The notes: generated by a model from the letters alone, not told the origin. A DNA stretch of 64,000 bases from Gerris lacustris (GCA_951217055.1 OX578280.1:14423394-14487393); one strand, 5' to 3'. Shown: positions 21,570-33,655, numbered from the stretch's first letter. Numbers and translations are program-made.

Positions 21570-21765
21570 AATGTTCGTTTTTAAATCATTTATATAATCA
21601 AGTAGCGCCTTGACAGCGACGACGACTCACCAAGAAATGATTTGTTATTGCTAAGCTAAGACAACCACATTTGTTCCAATAAAAAATATTTTTTTTTTTT
21701 GATTTGTTGGTCTTGAAATAGATATAATAACTTATCTAAATAAATGTCTATATTAATTTACTTTT
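21570..21765 (+). repeat. Family S repeat
   Basis: Shares TTGCTAAGCTAAGACAACCA with the copies at 13640 and 31135. Confidence 0.6.
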
Positions 21766-21867
21766 TTACTTTTACTTTTTACTTTTTAATTTCACTTTTT
21801 TTCTAAATATAAAATCAACCCCATTAGCATAAGGATTACCTAAGGACTCGTTAAATATAAATTAAGA

Positions 21868-22045
21868 AGTGTCGAAATGCCTGAAGTCTGGGCAATTCTC
21901 TTGCAAGTATTAAATTGTTTACAAGGAGCGATAGGACGGGGTAACATCTTGTATAAAAAAATAATTTTTCTTTATCTACTACAGAAGCTGAGCTATAAGT
22001 GTTCAAAAAGTGCGGATTTTTTTGGCCCACTCTGTATATATTTAC
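21868..22045 (-). repeat. Possible Tc1/mariner-like end
   Basis: In reverse it begins TATACAGAGTGGGCCAAAAA. TATACAGGGTGxxCC-type ends are common in Tc1/mariner elements. Only one end is visible. Confidence 0.35.
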
Positions 22046-22059
22046 TATAAAATCCATGT

Positions 22060-22790
22060 TAGGTTCTATTTATTATCATACTCAGGTTTAAAAAACAATG
22101 AAGGAGCTTTTGTAAAAATCGAATAATTATAACAATTTTCTTCACTAAAATTAAGATCTACTTAACTGTTGTTCAAAATAAATTAATACTTTTTTTTAGG
22201 GAAAAATAATTATTAAAATGTTAATTGGGCTCTTAAAATTCAAAATTCATTTTTACTTATAAAAAGATAATTATACAATATTATAAAGTATTAAACAGTA
22301 AAAACAGAATTTTTCAATGTTAATGGCAAAACTTTTTTATTAATCTGTTTGGTTTTTTTAAAAATTAATTATTACTTTTTACTAATGAGAATATTTAAAA
22401 ATTAGAGTCCTTATTATTATTCTAGACAGGAGTGGGCCCTTTATAACAGAATTAGAAGTACGGTAATTAACCAAAAAAAAGAAAAAGGTAAAAATATTAT
22501 CTTAAAAGTAATTTAATTTTTTAAATTAAGAAACATTTCACATATTCACTGTGATACTAAATTTAAATCTCAAAATATCTTATTTTGTTGTATTATTAAA
22601 TATAATTATAAGAGATAACTGAAGTCTGATTTATTTTTTATGCAAAATTAGAATTTAACTATATCTTCACACCCAAATTTACACATTTCTTGCTATTCTA
22701 ATAGCCGAGAGGAGGTAATTAGAAGGAATATAAAGGGGTAGGTAGAAGAAACTACCACATATTTTTGTTTTAAATTATATGTTAAAAAAA
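22060..22790. other. AT-rich sequence, no feature recognised
   Basis: No supported ORF and no family match. Confidence 0.4.
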
Positions 22791-22791
22791 T

Positions 22792-23824
22792 AATTGAAGC
22801 GAGCGCAGCGAGCTTCCTACATTCAACGAAATATGCTCCGTGTCTGTGTGTCTGAAACGTATGACGATAACTTGAGTAAAAGTTGACCGATTTTGATGAA
22901 ATTTGGTTCACATGTTCATTTTACCAATGCTCAGGACAAGTTCGTTGGACAACGTTGTCTGCCCAATCGTCGCGCGCAACGCTCGCGTAAACGTACGATT
23001 TAAAATTAAAATTGGAATTTTAGGACGGGAAGAAATTCTAACTTTATCTATTTGATGGGACGAACATTTTTTTTTCAAATAACATTTTTAAGTAAAACCA
23101 ACAGCGACACCGCTACGAATTAATAAATATCGTTAAAACTATTAAAGCAGATCTAAACGTTTAAAATTACATACAAGATAAAAAGAACTTTTTATATACT
23201 AAGTTTTTAAATTTTCTGTCATAAATCATAAATTTGAAACCCGTCAAAATGAAGATTGTAAATATGGGATATGTCAAAACAAATAAAATAACTTGCGAAT
23301 TTTTTCAAACTAACTTGCTATACAGCAAAATTTGCTGAAAACGAATTAAATTCTGCTGATAGTATTAAAATAATGCATTATCATGGTGTTCTGAGCTATT
23401 TTAAAAGTTTCAAATGTCTAGCTACTCGGGAAGTTAGTTAAAAATCGATTGCAAGATTTGTACTGGACCTGGTCAAACAAACAAACAAACAAGAAAGCAA
23501 GCTAATAAAGACGTAGTAAAATAGAGAAAACAACGTTTTTACCGACATCTTACGTTCTAACGTAACGATTTTAATAAAACTTCATATACATCGTCTAATG
23601 TACAATTGAAACAGGCATGTAAAATTTCAACAGTAGTATTTGTGTAGCGAAGTGATACATTTTAGAATAAGTGGAATGACCGGGACGTGTAGAAGAGTTA
23701 TGAAATAGTAGAATAACGCTTCTCCCCCACTGCATATTCTTTAAATATCAACTCATCATGATCACCTATCTAATATTTATTCCATTATGCTCGCTTCAAT
23801 GATATAGAGCCATGCGATGCCTAG
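22792..23824 (+). repeat. Family A repeat interrupted by family P
   Basis: The parts 22792-23167 and 23517-23824 are colinear with the copy at 13826. Ends: ATTGAAGCGAGC at the left, CATGCGATGCCTAG at the right. Confidence 0.78.
23168..23516 (+). mobile_element. Family P element inserted in family A
   Basis: Flanked by TAAAAT at 23162-23167 and 23517-23522, so it is an insertion. It has a CAAACAAACAAACAA tract at its right side. Other copies are at 10100 and 25960. Confidence 0.72.
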
Positions 23825-23973
23825 TTTATAGGGTTTTTGACAATTGTTCTTTATAACGCCCTCTATTTGCAGGGTGTAAATAAACTATTTTCTTTGAATG
23901 GCTGCCATCCTTCTCATAAATCTTTTAGTTTAATTTTTTTAAATCTATGTTTCTTTTAGAAGTCAGCATCTAA

Positions 23974-24302
23974 AGCCTTGTCCAGACTAGTAGACATGTT
24001 GCACGATTTTGGTCTTAGAGACATGTCTAGCGATTTGTCTATAGACATCGGCTAGACAAACGGCGTCTACGGTCTCTTTGCTAGACAAAAAATCGCATGT
24101 CTATGGTTTTCCATTCTAAATGGTAGACATGGTGCAACGTTAAGCATGTTACGCAATGTGTCTACAAGTGTGGACGCTAGACCTAGACCATAGACGGTCT
24201 CAGCAGATGTCTATAGACACGTTGCGAGACATTTCTATAGACGGTCTATGAAACCGTCTATAGAAATGTCTCGCAACGTGTCTACTGGTGTGGACTAGGC
24301 TT
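23974..24302. mobile_element. Palindrome-rich Harbinger-like MITE (family I)
   Basis: The ends AGCCTTGTCCAGACTAGTAG and, inverted at the right, AGCCTAGTCCACACCAGTAG share the subterminal word TAGACA. Both sides carry TAA/TTA. The interior repeats the self-complementary word GTCTATAGAC and variants at least six times. The right third is a perfect 24-bp-arm hairpin around GACGGTCTATGAAACCGTC. No ORF. Confidence 0.75.
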
Positions 24303-24329
24303 TAAGTAGGAGAATAGTTGTCTTACTGA

Positions 24330-25300
24330 GTCTTCATTGTCTTCTAATATTTTAAATAACATTTTTAGGTTGGTTGTGTTTGTCTCATAGAACTTGTAGT
24401 CTGCGGCAGTCGGTAAGTATGTGTTTGACAGTAACGATTTCATTGCAGAGTCTGCATTTTGGTGGTTCTTGGTCCCTACTGAAGAGGTAACTGGTTAGCC
24501 AAGTCTAGTCTGCATACTGAAGAGGTAACTGGTTAGCCAAGTAAATTTCTTCACCTCTGTTCTGCCTGTCTGGTGATGTCCAAGGTGCTATACAGTGTTT
24601 TACAGCTCTTAGTTTGTTTTCAGTACAGTTGCTTCATGCTGATTGCCAAATACCTTTCATTGCAAATAATTTTACAAATAGTCCATTCAAAATTGCTTTT
24701 TTAGCTTCTCTGTCCACTTTCTCATTTCCAGTAATACGATATGGCTAGGCAGCCAACAAAACAGGGGATGCAAACCAACATCGAAAATAGTGTCTCGAAT
24801 TTTAATTACATAGAATTTTAATTACATAGAATTTTAATTACATAAGGGTGTTGAGAAAACAATTTATCCAATCTCATCAGAGGATCTAAATCATCTGATC
24901 TAATCTTCTTATATATTTTTTTTTTTTTCAAATCAGCGTAGATGATGGCCTGGTAGATAGCTTTCAGCTAAGCCGATCCTATTGAGATCTAGATTGGAAG
25001 CGTGAACTGTTGAACGTGTTGCTCATGGATAAAAGCACATCCAGCGTCATGTTGGTTCTTAGCAGCGTCAGAGTGGTCATATCTATTTCTGCTGTGTTGT
25101 TGTCTGTATAGTTCATGTGGCGTCTCTGCTTTCTTCTGATGTCTACTGGTTCGTTTGCTAGAGGGGCCCTTGGATACCCACGGTGGTTTATTATAGTACT
25201 TAATGCACCAGTCCAGCTATCTCCGACTACTCGGAAATACGAGCAAACAAACGTGTTTTTTTGTTTTTTGGCATTTTTATGTGTAGGCTATGGAACATAA
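24330..25300 (-). pseudogene. LINE remnant with RNase H and terminal zinc-knuckle
   Basis: Minus-strand pieces in order: GCAFIHEQHVQQFTLP then KAIYQAIIYADL (25080-24920), matching the early part of the RNase H domain encoded by some LINEs; RITGNEKVDREAKKAI (24740-24690), matching the HxGIxGNExADxxAK motif of the same domain; and KCRLCNEIVTVKHILTDC (24459-24400), the terminal CxxC...H...C motif with the typical TVKHIL. Stops and frameshifts separate them, and a block around 24500-24540 is duplicated. RNase H after the RT points to the I/R1-type group of clades rather than RTE or CR1. The catalytic acidic residues of RNase H are not all recoverable by eye. Confidence 0.65.
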
Positions 25301-25752
25301 GTCAAAACCGTTACGTTACTTTTAGCTTAAAAACTCAGAAAAGTATAACAGGGAGTTATAAAGCTATAGGAGGTGTGTAATCCAGTCTCCCAGCTGTTGG
25401 GCCTCCCTCCACCGCACGTCATAGGGCCGAAGAGAGTCGAAAAGATTTATACGTGTGACAGGGAGTTAGGAAAGTACAGGAGGTTGCCATAAACTATCAA
25501 CCCTCTCGGCCTACCTAGTATAAAGGCATATTAACAATTCGTAGAAGGCGGGCCGGCGCCTTTGAATTCAGTATTTTGTAATCAAGCCGTGGCAGTGCCG
25601 GTGTGCGGAGATAAGAATAAAAATTATCTTCCATCTACTTTTATCAATTACTTGAATAAATTTCCGACTTTATTTCATTTTACGTCGGTAGTTTACGCAG
25701 AGCGAAAACATGAAAATGTCTCACTGTCTTACGGACTCGTATGAAAGAAGTA
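25286..25752. repeat. Family L repeat, copy 1
   Basis: About 465 bp, highly similar to 37424-37888: GGCTATGGAACATAAGTCAA, GGCGGGCCGGCGCCTTTGAA, CGAAAACATGAAAATGTCTC. Differences are only scattered single bases and a 2-base indel, so the copies are recent relative to other families. A 60-codon ORF at 25562 lies in it but has no recognisable motif. Confidence 0.75.
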
Positions 25753-25959
25753 TTTTTTTTTTATTGATCTCTATTTGACGGTTTCGTGGCCTTATACTTA
25801 TATTGAGCGTTACGTTATTATAATATTCCGTGGTCTTATATTAATATTGAACGGTTTAAGATAACTTTCATACACATGACAGATTATATCACTTTGTCTA
25901 ATGAACCCAAGATTTGTATTGCAAAGTGTTAGCACTGTTTGAGGTGTCTTTTTACTACG

Positions 25960-26450
25960 TTTTTATTAACTTGCATTCTTGTTTGTTTGTTTGTCCAGTA
26001 CAAATCTTGCAATCGATTTTTAACTAACTTCCCGAGTAGCTAAACATTTGAAATTTTTAGAATAGCTCAGAACACGATGACAATGCATTATTTTAATACT
26101 TTTAGCCATCTTTCAGCAGAATTTAATTAGTTTTCAGCACATTTTGCTGTATGGAAAAAATCCGCAAGTTATTTTATTTGTTTTGACAGATCCAATAGTA
26201 TTTACAATCTTCATTTTGACGGGTTTCAAATATGTGATTTTTTTATTAAGAGGTAAACATTGAATGAAAGCGAAAAGTAAACAAAGAAATAAATTAATTT
26301 CCGTGTGAAAAATTCGGATTTATGGATTTTTTTCACTAACATTATATAGAACAATGACAACTATATTATCAATATTACATATAATTCAACAGAAAATTTA
26401 AAAACGTAGTATATAAAAAGTTCTTTTTATCTTGTAAATATTTGGCCTAA
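25960..26450 (-). repeat. Family P repeat with an internal insertion
   Basis: Reverse copy of family P starting at a GTTTGTTTGTTTGT tract. Sequence at about 26235-26395 is absent from the other copies and is probably inserted DNA. Confidence 0.65.
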
Positions 26451-27479
26451 TCCTCTAAAAAACAGGAGGCTATAAACCTACTAGAAGATAATTGACACCA
26501 AGATTTCTACTGCCTTAAAAGATTTAATCCAACACTGGTTTTGACCATTCAAGAGACTAGATTACGACTGTTTTATACTTTAAATAAGTGATTTTTTTTT
26601 TAGGTTCAGTATCACCTCAAACTTCTTGTGTAGAAAGAGAGGCCTTTAGTCTGCAACGCATAAATTACGGAGTTTTTGAGTCTTAAAGGGGGGGTAAACT
26701 CGCCTCTGGCTTGAGTTGCCTGAGGGAGCGAGAAGGACAGACTTGAAATATTCACGTTCCAAGTTTTTAACCCTCCATCCTAAAGCTCATCCTCTCTCAG
26801 AAATCCCAACACTTCTTCAACTCTCTCGTGTAACAGATTTCCTTCAAAAACTTTTCATTACACGCTCTTTTTTTTTTGCTGTAGATTTTGGGCTTTTTAA
26901 AAGAAAAAAAAGGATAAGAAGATGCGTAAAGAAGAGTCCGATTTATTAAAACAAACTACCTCCAACACATTCCTTAATTTATACTTTCTTCTTTAACGTT
27001 AATTATCCCCCTCTTAAATCCGGACAATTAAAAATATGTTTAAGAAGTTATTATTCACTTTTGTGTTTGAAAAAAAGAAAAAATATAATAACGAAGGAAA
27101 TTATTTTAGTTTCTACTTAAAATGCTAGATTTAACTACTGAATATTTCCCTTTCAATTATTAAAGCTTCATTATTAGCTATGTATGAAATAAAATAGCTG
27201 CAGTAGAGCAATTGATCAATGTTACAAACATGTGCGTTGACAGCATAAATTTTCCGATTCCATGTCTGAAAGAGTTCAGTCTGGAGTCACTGATGAAAAA
27301 TCTACAATTTATATGGTGTTTTATTGGAACTATTTGCATTGAAGAACGTTCGTAATTTTAATTTAATAATTGCCGCCCAGTATTAAGAGAAGCTTAAACT
27401 ATATATCCCGTGAGGCAGTGGCAAATTTTCCAGTGTGGGAACGCTAAATATATTTGTCAAATTATAAGGAAAGTCGTAT
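26451..27479. other. Unique-looking sequence, no supported gene
   Basis: Contains a T-rich tract plus TAG at 26591-26603 followed by an open frame to a TAA at 26684, which could be a small terminal exon, but there is no independent support. The 77-codon ORF at 26716 lacks motifs. Confidence 0.35.
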
Positions 27480-27482
27480 TTA

Positions 27483-27966
27483 AACCCCGTTTCCATTACA
27501 ACAAATTTGTGCCGCAACATGTTGCCGACACAAGTTCCAGGATTTTGTTGAAATGGAAACAGTCTGCAACATGTTGCCGGCACAAGTTCCAGGATTTTGT
27601 TGAAATGGAAACAGTCTGCAACATGTTGCCGGCACAAGTTCCTGGATTTTGTTGAAATGGAAACAGTCTGCAACATGTTGCGGGACATGTGCCGGGGACA
27701 AAAATGTGCCAAGCGACTGTGGGACACAACTTGTGCCACGGGCAATGGAAACACTTTTGCAACATATCCCGGGAAAAAGCGCACGTGCGGTGCAGTCTAT
27801 ACTCGCTGCCCAAACCATAACTAAACCTTGCTCCCTACCTACACATGCTCTCTCGTTAGTGGTTGAGGTATTTTCAGTGTTGTGTTACTGAACTGTTGCG
27901 GAACTGTTTCCAATTGCACTTGCCCCGCAACATGTGCCTGCAACTTGTTAGAATGGAAACGGGGCT
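27483..27966. mobile_element. Palindrome-rich Harbinger-like MITE (family H)
   Basis: Inverted ends AACCCCGTTTCCATT and AATGGAAACGGGGCT, flanked by TTA on both sides (27480-27482, 27967-27969). The interior is made of repeated CAACATGTTGC and TGGAAACA words. The left part is a 52-bp tandem repeat. Short ORFs on both strands here are by-products of the tandem repeat. Confidence 0.78.
27534..27700. repeat. 52-bp tandem repeat inside family H
   Basis: About 3.2 units starting GTTCCAGGATTTTGTTGAAA and containing GCAACATGTTGCC; starts at 27534, 27586 and 27638. Confidence 0.88.
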
Positions 27967-27969
27967 TTA

Positions 27970-28554
27970 TATGATTTCATATTATTATTTAAGATCAACA
28001 TCAATCGTGTTTGTAAAGTATTTTTTTATTGTTTAAATCAATCATTTTATACCAAATCAATATTTTTCAATAATTTGGCAATTTTTTTTATTTATATTAG
28101 GCAATTGTGGAAAACCAGTGTGGTAACGCCGTTTCCACCCGTTCACCACTGTAAATATCGACTCATCTAAAGTGGGGTCTCTAGAGATTTCGTATTTCTT
28201 GCTGCACAATTGGTAGTATTGTGCCGGCTCCAATGTGCTTATGGTTTCTTATACTCTGAATACACCGGAAGTTTAAAGAATTATTGTTAGTTGTTATTGG
28301 TGTAGATAGGCTTAGAACTCATACTCTTGTACCTTCTACCGCGAGAAAACTTTTTCCACTCTCTGAAGATGATCCTAAAATTTCGGGAACCTCATCTTCG
28401 TGCATCGTAACAGCAACTTTTTATGGTACTTACTTAAACTAAATTAAATTAAATGGAATAGTCTGCCATTCAGTGTTTCCTCGTTCCTATTTCGACTGTT
28501 TAATGATTTTGTGCTTTTACTACCTATTATGTCAAATGTATTCCCCCCACTTCG
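27970..28554. other. No recognised feature
   Basis: AT-rich sequence without a supported ORF or family match. Confidence 0.4.
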
Positions 28555-30010
28555 TTTAAATCTGTCAAAATTAATTTGATTTTTTACACGAAAAAAGTAT
28601 CAATTTAGCAGAAATAAAAAAGCGCAGATAGTTTAAATTCATTCGATTTAGACTTCAAATTAGTGTGGCACATAGCTTCCTCTCATCCTATCACGTACCT
28701 ACTTTATTGATATTATGCTTTTACAAGCCATTATTGTCTAATTTTTTAATGCTGTTTCCCCCGTTTTTACTTTCTCATATAAAGAGAAAGTATTGTGATG
28801 GCGCGAAAATTCAATTTTGAGATTTTGATGGATTTACACGTTTTGAGTTCCCCTGAGTCCAAAAAAGTGGTTTTTAAAAAATGTCTGTCTGTCTGTCGTC
28901 TGTGCAGACGCCTGGAGCCTAAACTACTGAGCCGATTTTGACGAAATTTGGCATACATGTTTACAAAAATCATACCCCGAGGCGAAATCGAGAAATGAAT
29001 TTTAGCTCCAAATTTGGGGGCGCTAACCCCAAAAAACTCTGAAAGAACGAGAAAACAAAAAATTTCTCGAAAATGGTTTCGACGATTTTGATTAAAAAAT
29101 TCTAAAATGTAGTCCATTTGAATACGAATCCAACGATATAAGCCGTTTTCCCGGGAAAAATCTAGTTCCTGAGAAAACAGCTTAAAACGCGGACGGAGAG
29201 AGCCCGGGTTCGATTCCCCGCCCAGGAAAAGTTATTTTTATGATAAATTTTGATGAAATGTTTAATAATATTTAAATGTACATTTGAAAACTAATAAATG
29301 GAAACACTGGGCTAAGGAATTATAAACTCGTATATGAGAAAGTTTGTCTGAGTTGTCTCGGACCGATTTTTTAATATGTCAAAATTATTTTGATATTTTA
29401 CATGAATTAAAGTATCAATTTAGCAAAATTTAAAAGAGCGCAGACAGGTTTAAATTAATCTAGGGCCATCTGCGGGTTACTTTCGACAAACTATCCAAAT
29501 TTCTTATTTTGAGTAGTTACTATTAAAGATAAAGGTGTACATTATTTTGATATTTTATATGAATTAAAGTATCAATTTAGCAAAATTTAAAAGAGTACAG
29601 ACTGTTTAAATTAAACTAGGGCTATCTGCGGGTTACTTTCGACAAACCAACCAAATTCATATAAATCATATACCTAAGTATTTTTAAAGATATAGGTGTA
29701 AATAAATGTATGTATGTGCGCATGTGTAAAGGAAAGAAATGAGCGCAGAAAATTAAAACATGTATGGAACCAACAATGGGCAATTACTACATGTGGCAAT
29801 TATGACCGAATGAAGATTATTTTTTTGAGGTATGTTGGTAACGCAAAAATTGAGTGATAGACAGTCACGAAACCAAAAATGTTACCTGGTGTCTGTAACG
29901 GATTTCTGTGCAGGAAGTTTTGAAATAGGAGGTATAAAAAATGTTTTTTCTTCAAAACGACGACATAGTTCCGTTACCTTCGGTAAACTCGGAAGCAAAA
30001 ATAAAATGAA
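28555..30010 (-). repeat. Family B reverse copies, split by family C
   Basis: A short fragment (28555-28648) is followed by a near-complete reverse copy: 28651-28767, then 29373-30010 after the C element. Within it 29520-29640 repeats 29390-29500, a local duplication. It ends with TTACCTTCGGTAAACTCGGA at about 29976. Confidence 0.7.
28769..29372 (+). mobile_element. Family C element nested in family B
   Basis: Well preserved copy: ACTTTCTCATATAAAGAG start, (GTCT)n at 28882, B-box GGTTCGATTCC at about 29208-29218, end GGACCGATTTTTT. The flanking family B sequence is CCCCGTTTTT / TTAATATGTCAAAATT, showing insertion at a T-run. Confidence 0.82.
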
Positions 30011-30299
30011 ACGATTTCAAGCGTAAAATTATACTGAAAGGATCAATCTGCTAATCAAATTTATACCTTTTTTTGTAAATCGATTTTATTTTCTCTTTTC
30101 ATTGGTATTTTTTCCCTTTTTTTACATTCAATTTTACTGTAAGCTCTTTACTAAATTAAATGAAAAAGATACTTTAATCTTATAAAGAGCACATTTTATA
30201 TCGTTATTTAATGTATAATAAAAGGAAATTATAAAGTAAATTATTATTTGTTATTTATCTAGAAAAATAATTGTTAGTACTGTGATGCTTTTATTGAAT

Positions 30300-30600
30300 C
30301 TCTATAAAGAAATTTTTTGCTTGGAAATTGAGATAAAAAGGTCGTTCAATATTGAAAAGAGAATATGTTTAAAATTAGTTTCAGGATCTTTGAACATGAA
30401 AATAATCTGCCTTAGCTGCTTATCAGCAAAGCCCTTACTGTATTTCTTGTTCTTATCTAATATTTCGAAAAATCCTTTATGGAATTTATGTACTAGAAAA
30501 AAATCCAAGTATTTAAACCAGCCTATAACTTCACTCTGTTCGCACATGGGGCAGGTTATCCTGACATTGCCACGGAATTGTTTAAGAATCATTTATATAA
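30300..30600 (-). pseudogene. Possible LINE C-terminal remnant
   Basis: The minus-strand frame is open for 96 codons and contains ITCPMCEQSEV near its start, followed by FLVHKFHKGFFEIL and KQLRQIIFMF. A CxxC with a spaced hydrophobic FLxH(C)...G motif is found at the end of several LINE proteins of the I/R1 group. The match is weak and it could also be chance. No poly-A tail is seen below 30300. Confidence 0.3.
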
Positions 30601-30639
30601 TCCAGTATACAAAAAATATAACTTGAAAGGTGCGAGTTA

Positions 30640-31080
30640 GACACCATTCATTGAAACATAGTAAATTTAAGACAAATCATAGGACATATCAAATTATCCA
30701 TCCAAATGCATTACCTTTTTCATTATTGATAATGGTCCATGTTACATCTTTTTTAAACTGTGATATATAGTTTGTAATTCATTGAAACATAGTTTCTTCT
30801 CTATATTCCATTAATAATTTTATTTCGGTTTATTTCCCAATATTACATATGCACTAAACTAAGATTTATAGTTTGCTAAACTATATTGTAATTTCACTTT
30901 TGATTATAGTATTGACTTCTATGATTCATATGCCTATTACTTATAAGACATCACCAACATAGTTTGTACTACATGATTCACAGTTAAAGTTATATTCATT
31001 CACTATAGTTTTCAAAAACTATGATTCATCGACAACGGAACTGTGTTTTGCCGATAAAACGTTAAAATAACATGAAACAT
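30640..31080. repeat. AT-rich segment rich in ACATAGTTT / ATGATTCAT words
   Basis: The words ATTGAAACATAG, ACATAGTTTGTA, CTATGATTCAT and ACTATAG recur at least seven times on both strands within about 400 bp, reminiscent of the interiors of families G-J. Clear ends were not found. Confidence 0.35.
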
Positions 31081-31134
31081 GGTTATTTTTTATATAAATC
31101 AGCAATCTTTGCCACTAACTTACCCCGATTTGTT

Positions 31135-31400
31135 TTCAGTGTGGTGTCCCGACGGTTATGACTCACCTTAAAATAATTAGTTATTGCTAAGCTATGGCAA
31201 CCACATTTATTATAATAAAAAGAAATGTTTGTTTTGATTTTTAGGTCTTCAAATAGATAAAATATGTTACCTAAATGTTTATTACTTTTTTTTACTTTCT
31301 CTTATAAAGAAAAAATATCGTAATCGCGCGAAAATTCTGTCGATGACGAAAAATGTCTGTATGTTGTCTGTGTAGGACGCTTGGAGCTTAACTATTTGTT
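31135..31400 (+). repeat. Family S copy followed by a family C fragment
   Basis: 31135-31285 is family S (TTGCTAAGCTATGGCAACCA). From 31290 it continues as the first 110 bases of family C (ACTTTCTCTTATAAAGAAAA...GTCTGTGTAGGACGCTTGGA). Confidence 0.6.
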
Positions 31401-31740
31401 TCCTATTGGTAGTGCTAAGATGGGATTTCGAACATTGCATCATAATATATTCTGTATGTTCTACTTTTGGTTCTGATTGCACCTTCTATTGTTCCTTTTC
31501 TTCTCCCCGGCATATTTAGTGCAGCCGAATGCATACATTTGGACATTTACTGATAATGCTGCAGTACTTCTTCTAATGTATCTCTTAATTCCCTGTATTT
31601 TATTTCATACTTATTTCTTTCCTCAACAGTACAAAAAGCACCGTTACACTGCAAGTTATTTTTGTTAAAATGAGTTAGTTCTGTTATAATATAGCCCTAA
31701 TATTTACCCTAATTATTTAACTTCTATAATTTGTATATTT
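31401..31740. other. Uncertain; open minus-strand frame
   Basis: A minus-strand reading at about 31550-31640 gives KYEIKYRELRDTLEEVLQHY with coil-like spacing, but it stops soon after and no splice sites are convincing. Confidence 0.2.
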
Positions 31741-31744
31741 TTCT

Positions 31745-32034
31745 CTTCTTAATGGCAGATGTTGCTTTATCAATTGTTAAATATTTTGCTCTTTTTAAGG
31801 GCAGATGTCGCTTCTTTAATTGTTCAATATTTTTCTAGACTTTTCACAATTGCCCTCTTCTTGCTGTGTTACTTATACATATGTTATCTTCTATAGTTGG
31901 AATATTTGTCTCTTTTCAAGGGCAGATGTTGCATCTTCATTTGTTCAATATATTTAAAGTCTTCCTACAATTGTCTTTTTCTTCTTGTGTTACTTATTAT
32001 ATATCTTTCTATAATTTGTCCATTTTTCTTAGGC
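31745..32034. repeat. Degenerate tandem repeat
   Basis: The word GGGCAGATGTTGC(TT) followed by TTGTTCAATATTTT occurs at about 31757, 31802 and 31920, with CTTCTTG-GTGTTACTTAT following twice. Confidence 0.6.
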
Positions 32035-32257
32035 CATCATTTAGGCCCTTTTTACGCCCCGCGGTAGAGAGTTCCAGCCACTTCACACATCATACATATG
32101 TACATTTGTACCGCCGAAGCGAGTATGATGTGATCAATAGTGAGCCATATAAATCAAAGTGTCACGGCGAGGAATCGAACCCCGTCTCGTTCCACTCAAG
32201 ATTCAGTGATGGCCGAGCAGACGTGGTTTAACCCACACGGCCACGCTGGCTCTCCAT
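32035..32257 (-). mobile_element. tRNA-derived SINE (family N), truncated 3'
   Basis: In reverse: GAGAGCCAGCGTGGCCGTGT with A-box TGGCCGTGTGG, then B-box GGTTCGATTCC (about 32173-32183), then a family-specific body (CATCATACTCGCTTCGGCGG). The 3' tail of (TAC)n seen in the other two copies is missing. Confidence 0.8.
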
Positions 32258-32450
32258 GGCCCCTAAATCCCGAAGCGAAGCCGAGGGAATTAGACTCTTT
32301 AATTCCCGAGGCGTAGCCGAAGGAATAACTCTAATTAGCTCCCGAGGCGCAGCCGAGGGAGATAATTATCGCGAGGGGGATAATGGCACTTTACTCACGA
32401 GGTACATACAATATTTTATCTCCAGTAGGAAGAAAATACACATTTTCGTC
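32258..32450 (+). repeat. Family K palindrome block
   Basis: Three imperfect palindromes CCCGAAGCGAAGCCGAGGG, CCCGAGGCGTAGCCGAAGG and CCCGAGGCGCAGCCGAGGG spaced by AT sequence, ending TTTTATCTCCAGTAGG, the family K end. Confidence 0.75.
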
Positions 32451-33035
32451 CATTGCACTGTTTTTATTTATTATTTTAATAAATAACAATAATTATTAGC
32501 ACTTTTAATAGCAGATATAAGAAATTCAACATTAAAAACAAATAAGAATTGGAATTAAACTCAAATAGAAGGTTATTTAGATGCAGGTTATAAACAAAGA
32601 TAAACAATAAACATGGTCAAAAAAGCGCAGTGCCGCCTGATTACAACAACTTCATTACATTAGCCATTCATTTTCTACTATATATATAATTAAGTTGCAA
32701 TCTTTACTTTTTTGTCCTACTTTTCTTTTTCGCCCTACTTTTACTTTTTCTCCCTACTTTTTGAGTTCAGGGATGAAAAGACCTGTTTTAGTCCCTCTAA
32801 ACTAATTCAAAAACTTTTTTTCCCTACTAGAGATAAAATTAATTTTTTTTGCTACTTAATTAATGGTACTATCCTCATATTGATTATTTTACACTCCTTT
32901 TATTAATTCATAAATGTACGTGGTTAATAAAATTTCCTGATCAGAATCGTTCGTGTAATTGCTCCTAATAATTCTAATTAACTACTTCCTTCACACATGA
33001 AGCTTGTCATTACGTTGATTATTTATATTTATCTT
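32451..33035. other. AT-rich sequence, no feature recognised
   Basis: No supported ORF. Confidence 0.4.
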
Positions 33036-33515
<480 letters not shown>

Positions 33516-33655
33516 ATGGCGTAGACTCACCTCTCACTAATAAATATTTGTTTTAGTGTAACTCATTTCTTCCTTATACATCACTGATGATTGCTCTTGC
33601 CTTATTAAAGCTGAAAGCTGCTTTGTTTAATAAACCAGTTTGAATTTACGTGAAG
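33516..33655 (+). mobile_element. Penelope-like element terminal fragment with hammerhead-like motif
   Basis: Homologous in reverse to 52080-52230 (TAGACTCACCTCTCACTAAT). It contains CTGATGA at 33584-33590, a hairpin (GCTCTTG...), then GAAA at about 33613 followed by GCTGCTTTGTTTAATAAAC. CTGATGA-stem-GAAA is the hammerhead core that Penelope-like elements are known to carry in their terminal repeats. Confidence 0.6.

Noticed and set aside
26604..26686. Small terminal exon after a T-rich acceptor
   Set aside because: Frame open for 26 codons to TAA, but in a phase that does not fit the exon at 1790-1913, and no other support.
27383..27891. Several overlapping ORFs on both strands
   Set aside because: They are translations of the 52-bp tandem repeat and palindromes of family H; the same peptide repeats in all frames.
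31401..31690. Possible coiled-coil exon on the minus strand
   Set aside because: Only about 25 codons look protein-like; a stop follows and no acceptor/donor pair frames it.
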